DNA of 64,000 bases from JBBDIK01 sp040880465. Lineage in GTDB: Bacteria; Actinomycetota; UBA4738; JBBDHU01. The position numbers and the translations under genes were made by a program. Numbering within the stretch: position 1 is the first letter of the stretch; every line of letters starts with the position of its first letter. The stretch lies in assembly GCA_040880465.1 (NCBI GenBank), contig JBBDIK010000007.1, positions 62,001 to 126,000 of the forward strand, given 5' to 3'. The notes below the pieces were generated by a model. That model ran no database searches, was not told where the DNA came from, and saw only the letters and a program-made list of their open reading frames with translations. Positions 41,916 through 52,291 of the stretch are shown here, one piece after another.

Positions 41916-43496
41916 CTAGCCGCCCTCCGCGTCCGTGGCGCCGTACTCCGCAAGCAGCCTGCGCTCCTCGTCCCTCTTCGGGAACCGGAAGAACACGAGC
42001 GCCGCACCGAGGACGATCGTGACGATCCCGGCCAGGTAGGCCCACTTGTCCCCAGCCAGGAACGATGCCTTGGCGGCCGCCTCGATCTGACTCGCATACG
42101 CGGGGTGCTGGGCGGCGATCGCCTCCGCCCCAGCGAACGACATCACCAAGCTGTCCCTCGTGGTGCTCGTGACCTCGGCAACTGCCGACGAACCCGCGAT
42201 CGCCGCGGCCATCGTCGCGACGTATCCTGCCGTCAATACCGCCCCCATGAGCGACTGCATGATCGCGCCACCGAGGTCTCGTTGCAGGTCCGCCGTCCCC
42301 GATGCCATCCCGGCACGGGCGACCGGCACGGAGCTCGTGAGCGAATGGGAGGCGGGTGTTCCCGCGAAACCGACGCCGGTGCCGATCAGCACGTAGGCCA
42401 GCGCGATCTCGAGATACGAGGTCCCTCGATCCCACAGGAGCAGCATCACCAGGAACGCGAGGAGACAGAACGAGAACCCAAGCAGCAGCGTGAAGCGCGA
42501 GCCGCGTGACTCCACCAGCTTCGCCGAGCGCCCAGCGACCAGCACCATGCAGAGAGCGGCGGGCAGGATCGCGGTCCCCGCGACCAGCGTCGAGTACCCC
42601 AGGACGTTCTGGATGAACTGCTGGCCGATGAACATGCCGCCCATCAGGGTGCCGAAGACGATGATGCCGGCGCACCCCGCCACCCAGAACGTGGGGCGCG
42701 CGGCGACCACGAGGTCGTAGAGCGGATCCCCGACCCGGCGCTGCTGACGCTGGCGGGACAGGAAAGCGATGCCGGTGACGACGGCGATGATGACGAGCAC
42801 GACGACGGCCGTCCGACGTTCGGGAACCGGGAGCAGGTTGATCGCCAGCACGGTCGAAGCGACGAGGAAGATCGAGAGGATGCCGCCGAGGTGATCCACC
42901 GTCCCGGATGACTCGTTGACGTGGTTGGGCACCACCCGGGCAGCGACCACGAGGGCGATCACCGCCAGAGGGAGTGCTGCAAGGAACACCGATCCCCACC
43001 AGAAGTGCAGCAGCAGCCAGCCGGCTATCAAGGGACCAAGCGCCGTCAAGGCCCCACCGATCGCGGACCACAGCGCGATCGCGCGGGTTCGCGCCGGTCC
43101 CGACCACAACGCGGTGATCAGCGCGAGGGTGGTCGGGAACGCCATCCCCGCCGCGAGTCCCCCGAGCAACCGGGCGAACATCAGGATCTCGATCCGAGGC
43201 GCGAACGCGGCCAAGAGACATGCCGGGATCGAGATCCCCATCCCCAGCAGGAGCATCATCTTGCGTCCGTACCGATCCCCGAGAGCCCCGAGGTACAAGA
43301 CCGACGCAGCGAGTCCGAGCGAGAACCCGACGGCGACGAGGTTCAGCTGCGTCTGCGACGCATCGAACGCGTTCCCGATCGTTGGGAGGGCCACGTTCGC
43401 GACTGCGAGGTTGATGTTGGCCACACCAGCGACCGCGATCAGCGTCACCAGGACCAGCGCCGGACGTTCCGGTCCGGTCGCCTGCGGCTTGCTCAC
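41916..43496 (-). CDS. MFS drug/proton antiporter, DHA2 (14-TMS) type
   Basis: A 526-residue transporter. LGALGDRYGRKMML is the MFS loop 2-3 motif, ARLLGGLAAGMAFP and SAIGGALTALGPLIAGWLL the DHA motif C region, and about 14 hydrophobic segments follow. It likely exports drugs or metabolites. The start is GTG 43496; the frame stays open upstream but loses hydrophobic and coding character. The GTG overlaps the stop of a 9-codon ORF (43493-43522) as GTGA, so expression may depend on translation of that leader. Confidence 0.87.
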   Translation of the reverse strand: MSKPQATGPERPALVLVTLIAVAGVANINLAVANVALPTIGNAFDASQTQLNLVAVGFSLGLAASVLYLGALGDRYGRKMMLLLGMGISIPACLLAAFAPRIEILMFARLLGGLAAGMAFPTTLALITALWSGPARTRAIALWSAIGGALTALGPLIAGWLLLHFWWGSVFLAALPLAVIALVVAARVVPNHVNESSGTVDHLGGILSIFLVASTVLAINLLPVPERRTAVVVLVIIAVVTGIAFLSRQRQQRRVGDPLYDLVVAARPTFWVAGCAGIIVFGTLMGGMFIGQQFIQNVLGYSTLVAGTAILPAALCMVLVAGRSAKLVESRGSRFTLLLGFSFCLLAFLVMLLLWDRGTSYLEIALAYVLIGTGVGFAGTPASHSLTSSVPVARAGMASGTADLQRDLGGAIMQSLMGAVLTAGYVATMAAAIAGSSAVAEVTSTTRDSLVMSFAGAEAIAAQHPAYASQIEAAAKASFLAGDKWAYLAGIVTIVLGAALVFFRFPKRDEERRLLAEYGATDAEGG

Positions 43497-43522
43497 CCGG
43501 CGAGGGTCGGGATCAGCTCCAT
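43493..43522 (-). CDS. Nine-codon leader ORF coupled to the MFS gene
   Basis: ATG 43522 encodes MELIPTLAG and then TGA, whose last bases overlap the GTG of the transporter. TATCCT at 43536-43531 lies eight bases before the ATG, so this ORF would sit at the very 5' end of the mRNA. No ribosome site for the transporter is seen other than inside this ORF. It might instead mark a misjudged transporter start. Confidence 0.45.
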   Translation of the reverse strand: MELIPTLAG

Positions 43523-43633
43523 CACGAGGAAGGATACCCCTCCCCTCGTCCGTGCTCGGACCGCTCCGGGGAACGCCGCCGGGGGAGGTGCCGCCGGGGG
43601 TACCCCCTGGGGGGTGGCGCATAGGATTGCGGG

Positions 43634-45028
43634 ATGGACGGCCGCGTCGTCGTGTGCTCACTCGGGGGGGACTTCGACCCCTGGCATCTCCCGGCGTCCG
43701 GCATCGTCGAGCGCACGTGGATCCACGGAGGCGAGCGGAGCCTGTACGAGTTCGCGACCGCGGCCGCGGCCGCCGGCGCCGAGGTGGAACTGCGAGGCGA
43801 GATCGTGGCTTCCGCCCTCGACCAGATGACCGAGACAGCCGGAGCGAAGGTGTCCGTCGGACTCGATCCCCGCCGCCCCGAGCCCGACGACATCCTGGTC
43901 GTTCCTGAAGGGTGGACGGACCCGCTCGCCTATGGGCGCGTCGCATTCTCCCCCGCTCGCGCGCTGCTGCTGATCCTGGGTCCGCCGGGACTCGTCGGAT
44001 GGGACTTCCGTGATCGGTGGGTGGCACCCGACATCCTGACGGTCGACCCCCGTACGCTCGCGCGTCCAGAGTCCTTCCGCGGGATGGATGCCCTCGGTTT
44101 CGAACTCCTCACCAATGCGGTATCTCTGGAGGAAGCAGCCCGGGCGGCTGGCGTTGCCTGCACATACGTCGGCCGCAGGACCCCACTCCCGTACCCGCCG
44201 GCCGAGGTCAAGACGCATGACGTCGTCGTCGTCGGCTCGAACCGGTGGGCCGGGATGGCCGAGGATGTCGAGGCCCGCCTGCAGACAGACTCGATCCAGC
44301 GGATCGACGCCGTAGGCAACGCCGAGATGCTGCGGCTCCTCGGAACGGCGCGCGTACTGCCGTGGCCGGCACCGATCGACACGACGAGTCGCTTCATGAA
44401 CGAGGCGAGGGCGATGGGGACCGTTCCGGTCGTGCTGGACACACCCTTCCTCCGGGACGTGAACGAGGACACCGGCGCGGTGCTCGTTCATTCACTCGAC
44501 GAGATGGTAGGGGCCGTGGACGACCTGCTGGCCGACCCGGGGCGGCTGGCTCGACTGTCCGAGCGAGCGATGCGGGCTGCTCGCGGCCTCACCGATTGGG
44601 GCCGGTACGTGCAGCGCGTCGGGGATGTCTTGTCGGGTCCGGCGAGTGATCAAGCCGTAGGGCCCAACGAGGGTGCACGCTCCGCTCGCGCGGCACTCGG
44701 CCGATCGATCGACGCCTACCTCGGCGATGCCGCAGCAGCCGAGCTCGAGGACGGACCGGCACTCCGAACGGCTCACGACGCGCTCCGTCGGCGGTCGGCC
44801 GATTCCTGGGCCGCGTTCGCGGACCGCCAGCAGGATCTCCGCTTGGAGCTCGACCGGCTCCGCCGCGAGGCCGTCGCGTCCGACCGGAGCTACGAGCGCG
44901 AGATCGCGGTCCGTGAGGAGCAGATCGCGCAGCTGCTCGCGACGAAGACCTTCCGGTACACCGCGGCGCTACGCGGGGTGTACGGAAGGTTGCTCGGCCG
45001 GCGCAAGCGGGGGGAGGACCAGCCGTGA
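43634..45028 (+). CDS. GT-B-like glycosyltransferase with C-terminal coiled coil
   Basis: A 464-residue protein. The central part resembles GT-B enzymes: THDVVVVGSNRW, RVLPWPAPIDTTSRFMNEARAMGTVPVVLDTPFL and a C-terminal AGAVDDLLADP-like region. A coiled coil (about 385-450: DRQQDLRLELDRLRREA...) and a basic tail end the protein. TAGGAT (43622-43627) plus six bases precedes ATG 43634. The next gene, a GT2, overlaps it as GTGA. Together they may build a cell-surface glycan or glycosylate a surface protein. Confidence 0.68.
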   Translation: MDGRVVVCSLGGDFDPWHLPASGIVERTWIHGGERSLYEFATAAAAAGAEVELRGEIVASALDQMTETAGAKVSVGLDPRRPEPDDILVVPEGWTDPLAYGRVAFSPARALLLILGPPGLVGWDFRDRWVAPDILTVDPRTLARPESFRGMDALGFELLTNAVSLEEAARAAGVACTYVGRRTPLPYPPAEVKTHDVVVVGSNRWAGMAEDVEARLQTDSIQRIDAVGNAEMLRLLGTARVLPWPAPIDTTSRFMNEARAMGTVPVVLDTPFLRDVNEDTGAVLVHSLDEMVGAVDDLLADPGRLARLSERAMRAARGLTDWGRYVQRVGDVLSGPASDQAVGPNEGARSARAALGRSIDAYLGDAAAAELEDGPALRTAHDALRRRSADSWAAFADRQQDLRLELDRLRREAVASDRSYEREIAVREEQIAQLLATKTFRYTAALRGVYGRLLGRRKRGEDQP

Positions 45029-46281
45029 TCAGGTTCTCCCCCGCCGCCGATCCGGAAGTCACCGTCGTGATGGTGATGTACGGACGATGGGACTGGGTGC
45101 AGCGGACCCTGGCGGCCCTCGCCGAGCACACCGACGCGAAGATCGACGTGATCGTCGTAGACAACCCCCATCCGAAGCAGGCCGACACCGGCGACCGCCT
45201 CGCAAGTGATGTCGGAGGCGTGACCCTCGTTCGGAACGAGACGAATATGGGGTTCGCCGCCGCAGCGAACATCGGGGCCCGCCGGGCGAGAACCCCGTTC
45301 CTCTGCTTCCTGAATCCCGATGTCCTGGTGACGCCCGGATGGCTCGATCCGCTGGTTCGGCGCCTCAAAGGCCCAGCCGTCGCGGCCACAACGCCGCTCC
45401 TCCTCGACCTCGATGGCCTCGTCCAGGATGCCGGCTCGCTGCTCGGCCGCGACGGGCGAACGGTCGCCCTCGGGCGTGGAGGCAGCCCGGACGATCCGGC
45501 GTACCGGTTCGCTCGCGACGTCGACTACGGCACAGGCGCATGCCTGCTCGTCGATCGGGCGCGGTTCGAGGAGGTGGGCGGGTTCGACGAGTCCTACTAC
45601 CCCGCGTACGCCGAAGATGTTGACCTGTGTCTGCGCTTCGCTCAGGCCGGGCTTCGCACCGTCTACGAACCGGCATCGGCCGTGCAGCACGCGGGAGGAG
45701 TGACGAGTTCGCCGGACGAGATCGAGGAGATGGTCACCCGGTCGACGGATTTCCTGCGCTCCCGATGGAGCTGGAACCTGAACCGGCGCCCCTACTTGGA
45801 CGACTGGGAGCACCGCTTCAACCGAGCGATCGCTGCGCGCGATGCCGAGGCGCTCGACCGGTTCCTGATCGTCCTGGATCGGGTTCCCGAGCCCGGAGAT
45901 GCCGGCCAACAGGTTGCGTCGTTCCTCCGGTCACGGTGGCCTCGAGCGCGCGTCACGATCGCGGCGGCCGAGGCCATCGACCGCGACGGCTGGGCGACCG
46001 ACGACCTCCTCGCCGAGGGGATCGAGGTGGCCGCAGACCCCGGGGAGGCGTGGTTCGCCGACCGCACGTTCCACTTCACGACGGTGATCACCGATGCGGA
46101 TGGCGAGGGACGGTTCGACGACCTGCTAGAGCGAACCCAGCCCCAGGCAGGGAAGCTCTCTCTGGACGACCTCGCCTCGTCAGACGAGGCCGCGATCACC
46201 CGCCTGGCCGAGACCGGCGTCGCCCCCGTTCGGGTGTCGCCAACCCAACCTGCACCGAGGGCGGAGGCGGCCTCCCCCTGA
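45025..46281 (+). CDS. Glycosyltransferase family 2 protein
   Basis: A 418-residue GT-A enzyme. VTVVMVMYGRWDWVQRTLAAL opens the domain; VVDNPHP, NMGFAAAANIGARRARTPFLCFLNPDV (nucleotide and metal site) and GTGACLLVDRARFEEVGGFDE...YAEDVDLCLRF are the rhamnosyl/WbbL-like blocks. The C-terminal 150 residues are less typical. GTG 45025 overlaps the upstream stop. Confidence 0.9.
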   Translation: MIRFSPAADPEVTVVMVMYGRWDWVQRTLAALAEHTDAKIDVIVVDNPHPKQADTGDRLASDVGGVTLVRNETNMGFAAAANIGARRARTPFLCFLNPDVLVTPGWLDPLVRRLKGPAVAATTPLLLDLDGLVQDAGSLLGRDGRTVALGRGGSPDDPAYRFARDVDYGTGACLLVDRARFEEVGGFDESYYPAYAEDVDLCLRFAQAGLRTVYEPASAVQHAGGVTSSPDEIEEMVTRSTDFLRSRWSWNLNRRPYLDDWEHRFNRAIAARDAEALDRFLIVLDRVPEPGDAGQQVASFLRSRWPRARVTIAAAEAIDRDGWATDDLLAEGIEVAADPGEAWFADRTFHFTTVITDADGEGRFDDLLERTQPQAGKLSLDDLASSDEAAITRLAETGVAPVRVSPTQPAPRAEAASP

Positions 46282-46461
46282 CTCACCGGTGGGGATATCT
46301 AGGACTTTCGGACTATTTCTGCCGCTTTTGACTGTCGCCTGAATGCCCCACCTTGCACATACGCCCCTCGGATGAATAGGCTAGGCCGCACGGGCTAGGA
46401 CCTTTGGGCCAAACGACCCTTCAAGGCCGCCCTGGCAATCGAGGGGACCAGGAGAGTGACC

Positions 46462-49400
46462 ATGCCACGTTCATCCGTCCGCCGCTGGGGTTCGCGCGGG
46501 TTCATCGCCTCGCTCGGAGCCTTCCTCCTCGCGCTCGGGGTCCTGCCCCTGGCGCCCGCACAGGCCTACTCGGTGCCGCCCGGCACCGAGGCGGTCCACG
46601 TGAACACCACGTTCGAGGGATGCAGGAACAACGGAGGGATCACCCTGCCCATCGGCGGGAAGTTCATCTGCGCCGACGCGGCGTACACGACCGGCAACCT
46701 CGGCAAGGGATGGAACGAACTCGACCTGGTGCCTCACCGCGTGACCACCACCCTCGGCACCCAGGCCGCCGCAACGACGGACTACAACCTCTCGATCATG
46801 GCCGACGGCATCACCGGCGGAGACGTCGGATACGACGTCATCTCCGTTCCCGAGGTCAACGCCGCCAAGTCGGATGCATCGTGCTCGGTCACGGCGGGCG
46901 CTCAGACCCTGCAGGGCGACGCCAACAACCCCTTCGGCGGAGGCACCGACACCGTCATCTACCGCGACCTGACGATCCATCAGTCCAAGGGGACGACGTG
47001 CGTCTTCGACTACTACGAACGGCTGGCTTTGGGCTCACACCTGTACCCGGGGTCGTCGCTACAGTCCTACCTTGGCTCCGCTCCCGACCTGGGCGGCAGC
47101 AAGAAGACGATCTCGATCCCGGTCAACCAGATCCTGCCGCAGAGCCTGGCCAAGGACATGACGGCCACCCAGGGCTCGCGCCACATCTGGAACATCACGA
47201 AGGATGCGACACCCGTATCTCTGAACATCCCCAACACGTGCGACACCGGGCCGAACGCCCGGCAGGCGCAGGTGGGGATCACGGTGTCCTGGGAGCGCCT
47301 GCCCGCCGTGCAGGGCGGCCCCATCACCATCCTGACCCACGTGTACGCCACCAACCCGTCGGCGAGGGTGATCACGACCACCGTGACCGACGACATCCGG
47401 TCCGGCACGACCATCCTCGACTCCGCGGGCCCCGTGACCCAGGACGTACCGGCCAACACGGCAAACTTCTTGATGCTCACCCATACGACCCAGGTTCCGG
47501 AAGGAACCGGCAACCTCAACGACGTCGCGACCGGGACCTACACCGACCTCGTCACGGGCGTCCCGGTTCCGGGGAGCACGACCGCGACCGCGTCGGCCAG
47601 CGTTCAGCAGAGTGGCGCGGCCAAGAACGCGACCGCAGTCATCTCCGACACCGAGTCCATCACCGGAGCGGGACTGACCTTCTCCGTGGACTCGACCTCG
47701 GGGGCGAGTGGAACGTTCGGCGGCGGGTACACGCTCGGCACCCACACCACCGGGCCGGTCACGTGGACGTCCGCGAGCCAGAGCGGCTCCGGCTCGATCA
47801 CGTTCAACAAGACCGTGTACGCAGCGCAGGGCACGATCACACCGAACGGGAACCTGCACGATGCCGCCACCCTCACGGGGTCCGACGGCTTCACCGCGAA
47901 CGCGTCGCTCGATGTCGGCATCAGCGTCGACACCAAGGCCACCCTGACGATCGACAAGTCGATCCCTGACGTGCTCCAGGGCGGGGAAACGGCGTCGTTC
48001 ACGTTCCGGGTCAAGGATGCGTCGGATACCGAGGTCGCGACCCGCGTGATCACGTTCTCGGCGGGTGATACGGCAGATTCGGCCGTCGTCAGCGGGCTCG
48101 TCCCCGGCGTGTACACGGTCTCCGAGGATCCGGCCGCTGGGTGGAGCGCGCAGTCCGACCAGGTCGTCGACCTCTCGGGTGATGCCTGCGAGGGAACCGC
48201 AACGTTCAGGAACGAAAGCCCCGCGGCATCCGCCAGCGTTCGGAAGGTCACCGACCCCGCAGGCTTCTCGGCGGACTGGACCTTCACCCTGACCGGCACG
48301 ACGCCGGCCGGCCCGATCGCACCGGAGGTGGTCACCACCACGGGCGCCGGGGCCATCGCCTTCACGACGGTCCTCGGCGAGGGCACGTACACGATCACCG
48401 AGATCTCCCAGTCCGGATGGTCGAGCGACGGTGGAAACGCCGACTGCTCGTTCACGGTGAACCTTCCCGCGGATACCGGGAAGGCGTTCGACTGCGTGTT
48501 CACCAACACCTACCAGCCCTCGATCGAATTGACGAAGAGCGGCAACCGACTCAGCAAGATCGGCGACCCGGTCACCTACGACTTCAACCTGCAGAACACC
48601 GGTTCTGCAGGTGTAGCGGCAGGGGCCCCCAGCCTCGACTGCACGATCAGCGATCCGACGATCGGATTCAGTCGGACCGTGACGTTGGCACCGGGTGGGT
48701 CGGACCAGTCGTCCGCTCCCTTCACGATCCCCGCAGGCGCGAACGATCCGTTCCCGAACACGTCTACGGCCACCTGCCACTACCCCGGGTTGCAATCGGT
48801 CGTCGCATCGGACCAGTCGAGCCACGGCGTCGAACTGTTCCAGCCGGGGATCAAGCTGACCAAGACCGGGCCGGCGGCCGCGAAGCCGGGTGACGTGGTC
48901 ACCTACGACATCACCATCGAGAACACCGCCTCGGCCGACGCACCGAACCTGGTGCTCGACTCGTTCAGCGACTCCCTGGTGGCAGGCGCGACCCCGCCCG
49001 CTGCATGTGACGACCTCGCCTCAGGGGCGAGCTGTTCCTTCAGCTACGACTACACGGTTCAGCAGGGGGATCCGAACCCGCTGGTGAACACCGCGACGGT
49101 GCACTACCACCCGAGCGGGTTCCCGAACGACATCTCCGATGCCGGCACGTGGAACGTGGACGTCTTCCGTCCGTCGGTCAAGATCACCAAGACCGGACCC
49201 GAGTCGTCCAAGGTCGGCGACGACGCGACCTACGACATCACCATCGAGAACACCTCGTCGGCGAACACGCCGAACCTGGTGCTGGACTCGTTCAGCGACT
49301 CGCTGGTGGCCGGCGCCACCGCGCCTGCGGCCTGCGACGACCTGGCTCCCGGGGCGAGCTGTTCGTTCAGCTACCCCTACACCGTGCAGCCGGGCGATCC

Positions 49401-50390
49401 GGACCCGCTGGTCAACACCGCGACGGTGAGCTACCACCCGGCCGGAACCCAGGCCTCCGTCAGCGACGACGACAGCTGGACCACGGAGCTGTTCCAGCCG
49501 GGGATCAAGCTGACCAAGACCGGGCCGGCTTCGGCGAAGCCNNNNNNNNNNNNNNNNNNNNNNNNNNNNNNNNNNNNNNNNNNNNNNNNNNNNNNNNNNN
49601 NNNNNNNNNNNNNNNNNNNNNNNNNNNNNNNNNNNNNNNNNAGCTGTTCCAGCCGGGGATCAAGCTGACCAAGACCGGGCCGGCTTCGGCGAAGCCCGGT
49701 GACGTGGTCATCTACGACATCACCATCGAGAACATCGCCTCGGCCGACGCGCCGAACCTGGTGCTGGACTCGTTCACCGACTCCCTGGTGGCCGGGGTCA
49801 CGCCGCCTTCGGCCTGCGACGACCTGGCCTCGGGGGCCAGCTGCTCGTTCAGCTACACCTACACGCGACTGCAGTCCGACCCGAACCCGCTGGTGAACAC
49901 CGCGACGGTGCACTACCACCCGAACGGGTTCCCGAACGACATCCAGGATTCGGATACCTGGAACGTCGCGCTGCCTCAGATCCTCGAGGCGCTGAACACC
50001 TGGGAGATCCGGACCAACATGCCGAACAAGGTCAGGTCCGGGGGGTTCGACGCACCGGTGACATCCGTGGTTAGGGGCCGGCTGATCCGACACTGTGGCT
50101 ACATGATCGCGAAGTTCCGCGTCGACGGCGTCGTGGTCGACACGGCGAAGGTGACGACGAACTACCGCACCCTGGTCAAGCTGTACCTCAACGGAACGAT
50201 GATCCAGTCGAAGATCGGCCAGTCGCACGACTGCTCGAAGGCCCCGGTCACGACGACCGTGAGCCCGTCACCGACCGTGAGCCCGTCACCGACAGTGAGC
50301 CCGTCACCGGCTCCGAGCCCCACACCGGAGCCCAGTGACACGCCAGCTCCTGCGGAGAGTCCCGCGCCCGAGGAAGGCGGTACGGCCTAG
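46462..50390 (+). CDS. Very large secreted repeat protein (DUF11-type repeats), interrupted by a scaffold gap
   Basis: A surface or secreted protein of about 1257 residues if the gap is closed by merging its identical flanks. It has a signal peptide (to about AQA), an N-terminal beta-rich region of about 490 residues, two SpaA/prealbumin-like domains (about 47.9-48.5 kb), then four 109-residue DUF11-like units (LFQPGIKLTKTGP...), a C-terminal domain with two Cys, and a Thr/Val/Ser/Pro tail. No LPXTG or membrane anchor is seen. ATG 46462 has AGGAG seven bases upstream; GTG 46456 is closer. TTGCAC-N18-TAGGCT at 46353-46382 is the likely promoter. Frames before and after the gap differ only because of the N run. 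Confidence 0.8.
48511..49974 (+). repeat. Tandem 327-bp coding repeats (DUF11-like units)
   Basis: Unit starts at 48511, 48838, 49165 and 49492 (the last continued after the gap at 49647) are exactly 327 bp apart, 109 codons each. Units 2-4 are highly similar (QPGIKLTKTGP..., NLVLDSF, SLVAG, ACDDLA, SCSFSY, NPLVNTATV, YHP); unit 1 is divergent. The final unit ends near 49974. Confidence 0.85.
49542..49641. other. Assembly gap of 100 N
   Basis: A run of exactly 100 N. The 55 bases before it (49487-49541) are identical to those after it (49642-49696). Merging the two copies removes 155 bases and restores one open frame. So the contig ends either overlap, or one or more whole repeat units are missing. 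Confidence 0.95.
50256..50309 (+). repeat. Three 18-bp tandem repeats in the surface-protein tail
   Basis: Three copies of an 18-base unit encode TVSPSP; one base differs in the third copy. This gives a Pro/Ser/Thr linker near the C-terminus, typical of wall-spanning or glycosylated stalks. Confidence 0.85.
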
Positions 50391-52291
50391 GACCGCCTGG
50401 ACCGCTTCGGGCGGAACATGCTGTACTCCGAGCTCGCGGGGGGGTTCGAGGCGTCCCCGTCGTAGGAGGCGTGGACGCGATAGCGCCCGCCGGGTCGCAG
50501 GTCCCTCCGGTGGATCGGCACCGCTGCCGTCGCTCGCTCGTCCATCGTGACGGACCGGGTCTGCATGATGGCCCAGGTGCCGTCCTCGCGCTTGCGCTCG
50601 AGGTCGAACGTCATCTGCTCGCCCTCCGCGAGCGTCACCTGCTGACCTTCGACAGCGGGCGCCAGCTCGGCCTCGTATCGAGCATCCTTCCGAGACCCGA
50701 TCAGGTAGTACTCGCCGCGCTTACCCCGGTAGTGCGTCATCCTCCCGGAGACCAGGACATCGCCGCCGGGGGGTGGCGTTGGACCGAGGGACGGGTCGGG
50801 TGAGGGATCCGGGTCCGGTGAGGGTGAGGGATCCGGGTCCGGAGGCGGCGTGGGGTCCGGTGACGGCGTGGGAGGAACCGAACCCGCCGCGAGCGCTTGC
50901 GCCGCGGCCGCGACGTCGAGCCGGTGCTTCGAGACGCCGTCCCGGTCGTCCGTCACCATCGGCCCGCTATTCTCGATGGCCGACTGGATGACCGATGCAG
51001 CCGCTCCAGGATCCGCGGACGCGGCAACGGCTACGGCGCCTGCGACGTGCGGCGTGGCTTGAGAGGTTCCCGAGTAGGTCAGCCCGCCGGCGGCGATATT
51101 CGCACCGGGCGCCCAGACCGAGAGCAGCGGACCGCCCTGAGAAAAGCAGGTCGGCTGGTCGGCGGCCGTCGAGCGGTCGACGCAGTCGCCCCAATCGACC
51201 TTCCCCAGGCTCGAGTCATAGGTAGCCCCGACGCGGACGGCGCCGGGCGCGCATGCCGGCCCGCTGAGCCCGTCGCGGAACGGACCCTGCTCGTACGCGT
51301 GGTTCCCGGCGGCGACGACCGGGAGGATCCCCACGGCACGAAGGTTGGCGAAGGGCGCGGTGTAGGGCGAGTTCGTGCACTCGGTCGTGTGGTAGGTCGC
51401 GTCGCCGAAGCTCATGTTGGCGGACGCGATCCCGTACGTGGCCTTGTTCTCGATCGCCCAGTTGATCGCGGCGATGATGTCCGAGTCGTGTCCGTACGCA
51501 CCGTCGATGACGTCGAGGGAAAGGATCTTCGTGGCGGGAGCGACACCGACGGCGATCGCGGCCACGTTCGTCCCGTGCCCACCCTGGGCCCCCACGTCGC
51601 GCATGCCGTCCTCCGGGGCGAAGTCCTGCGCGAACGCGACCTTGCAGGACCCTCCGGGAGCCGAGCAGGCGCCGAACGCGGGCCGCGTGTAGTCGACGCC
51701 CGTGTCAAGGACCGCGACGGCAGTGCCGGTCCCGCTGTACCCGGCCGCGACAGCCTGGGGCTGGCGGATGAGGGGCAGGCTCTGCGCCATGTCGATGCGC
51801 ACCTTCCCATCGACTTGGATGCTCACGACGGCCGGATCCCGCGACGCGACCAGAAGATCCTGCTCCGAGTCGAACCTGACCAGCGACACCGGCAGCGCGG
51901 GATAGTCTTCGACCACCGTGCCGGTCTCGGGGAGATGGGACTTCAAGGCCTCGTACGCCGATGTCGTCACGGACAGGACCGACCGGGCCGCGCGCTCCGG
52001 CACCGCGACATGAGCGGCACGAGACCTCGCGTCCGCAAGCGCCTGCGTTCCATCTACGGTCACCAATGCATCGACGGACCCGCGCTCGCGTATCCGCTGA
52101 ACGACCCCGCGGTCGAGGATGCCGCGCTCCATCGCCGCGTTCAGGGAGCCGGGACGGGAGGAGACGGCGGCCGAGGCCGGGACTACGGACAACACGGCGG
52201 AAAGGGTGATGGCCAGCGTGAGGAAGCACGCGAGCGAAGCTCGCCGAACGCCCTCCCGCCAGGTCCGTTCGACCTCAGCCTTAAGTCCCAT
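50387..52291 (-). CDS. Secreted subtilisin-like serine protease (S8) with C-terminal domain
   Basis: A 634-residue exported protease. The signal peptide is about 1-42. Residues 43-165 look like an inhibitor propeptide, and the S8 domain has Asp196 (VLDTGVD), His239 (GGHGTN), Asn330 (AAGNHAYE) and Ser410 (SGTSQATPHVAGA). A Pro/Asp/Ser linker (about 477-515) leads to a beta-rich C-terminal domain with EYYLIGSRKDARYEA. It converges on the large repeat protein, with both stops inside a shared CTAG (50387-50390). A role in processing that surface protein is possible. Confidence 0.92.
   Translation of the reverse strand: MGLKAEVERTWREGVRRASLACFLTLAITLSAVLSVVPASAAVSSRPGSLNAAMERGILDRGVVQRIRERGSVDALVTVDGTQALADARSRAAHVAVPERAARSVLSVTTSAYEALKSHLPETGTVVEDYPALPVSLVRFDSEQDLLVASRDPAVVSIQVDGKVRIDMAQSLPLIRQPQAVAAGYSGTGTAVAVLDTGVDYTRPAFGACSAPGGSCKVAFAQDFAPEDGMRDVGAQGGHGTNVAAIAVGVAPATKILSLDVIDGAYGHDSDIIAAINWAIENKATYGIASANMSFGDATYHTTECTNSPYTAPFANLRAVGILPVVAAGNHAYEQGPFRDGLSGPACAPGAVRVGATYDSSLGKVDWGDCVDRSTAADQPTCFSQGGPLLSVWAPGANIAAGGLTYSGTSQATPHVAGAVAVAASADPGAAASVIQSAIENSGPMVTDDRDGVSKHRLDVAAAAQALAAGSVPPTPSPDPTPPPDPDPSPSPDPDPSPDPSLGPTPPPGGDVLVSGRMTHYRGKRGEYYLIGSRKDARYEAELAPAVEGQQVTLAEGEQMTFDLERKREDGTWAIMQTRSVTMDERATAAVPIHRRDLRPGGRYRVHASYDGDASNPPASSEYSMFRPKRSRRS

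Noticed and set aside
46383..46455. A c-di-GMP (GEMM) riboswitch in the leader of the surface protein
   Set aside because: CACGGG and a CTGGC-AATCGA-like end are suggestive, but the conserved ACGCAAAGC element and tetraloop-receptor parts are missing.
50256..50309. CRISPR-like array
   Set aside because: The 18-bp units have no spacers and encode a Pro/Ser/Thr linker in frame. The 327-bp and 141-bp repeats are also coding.
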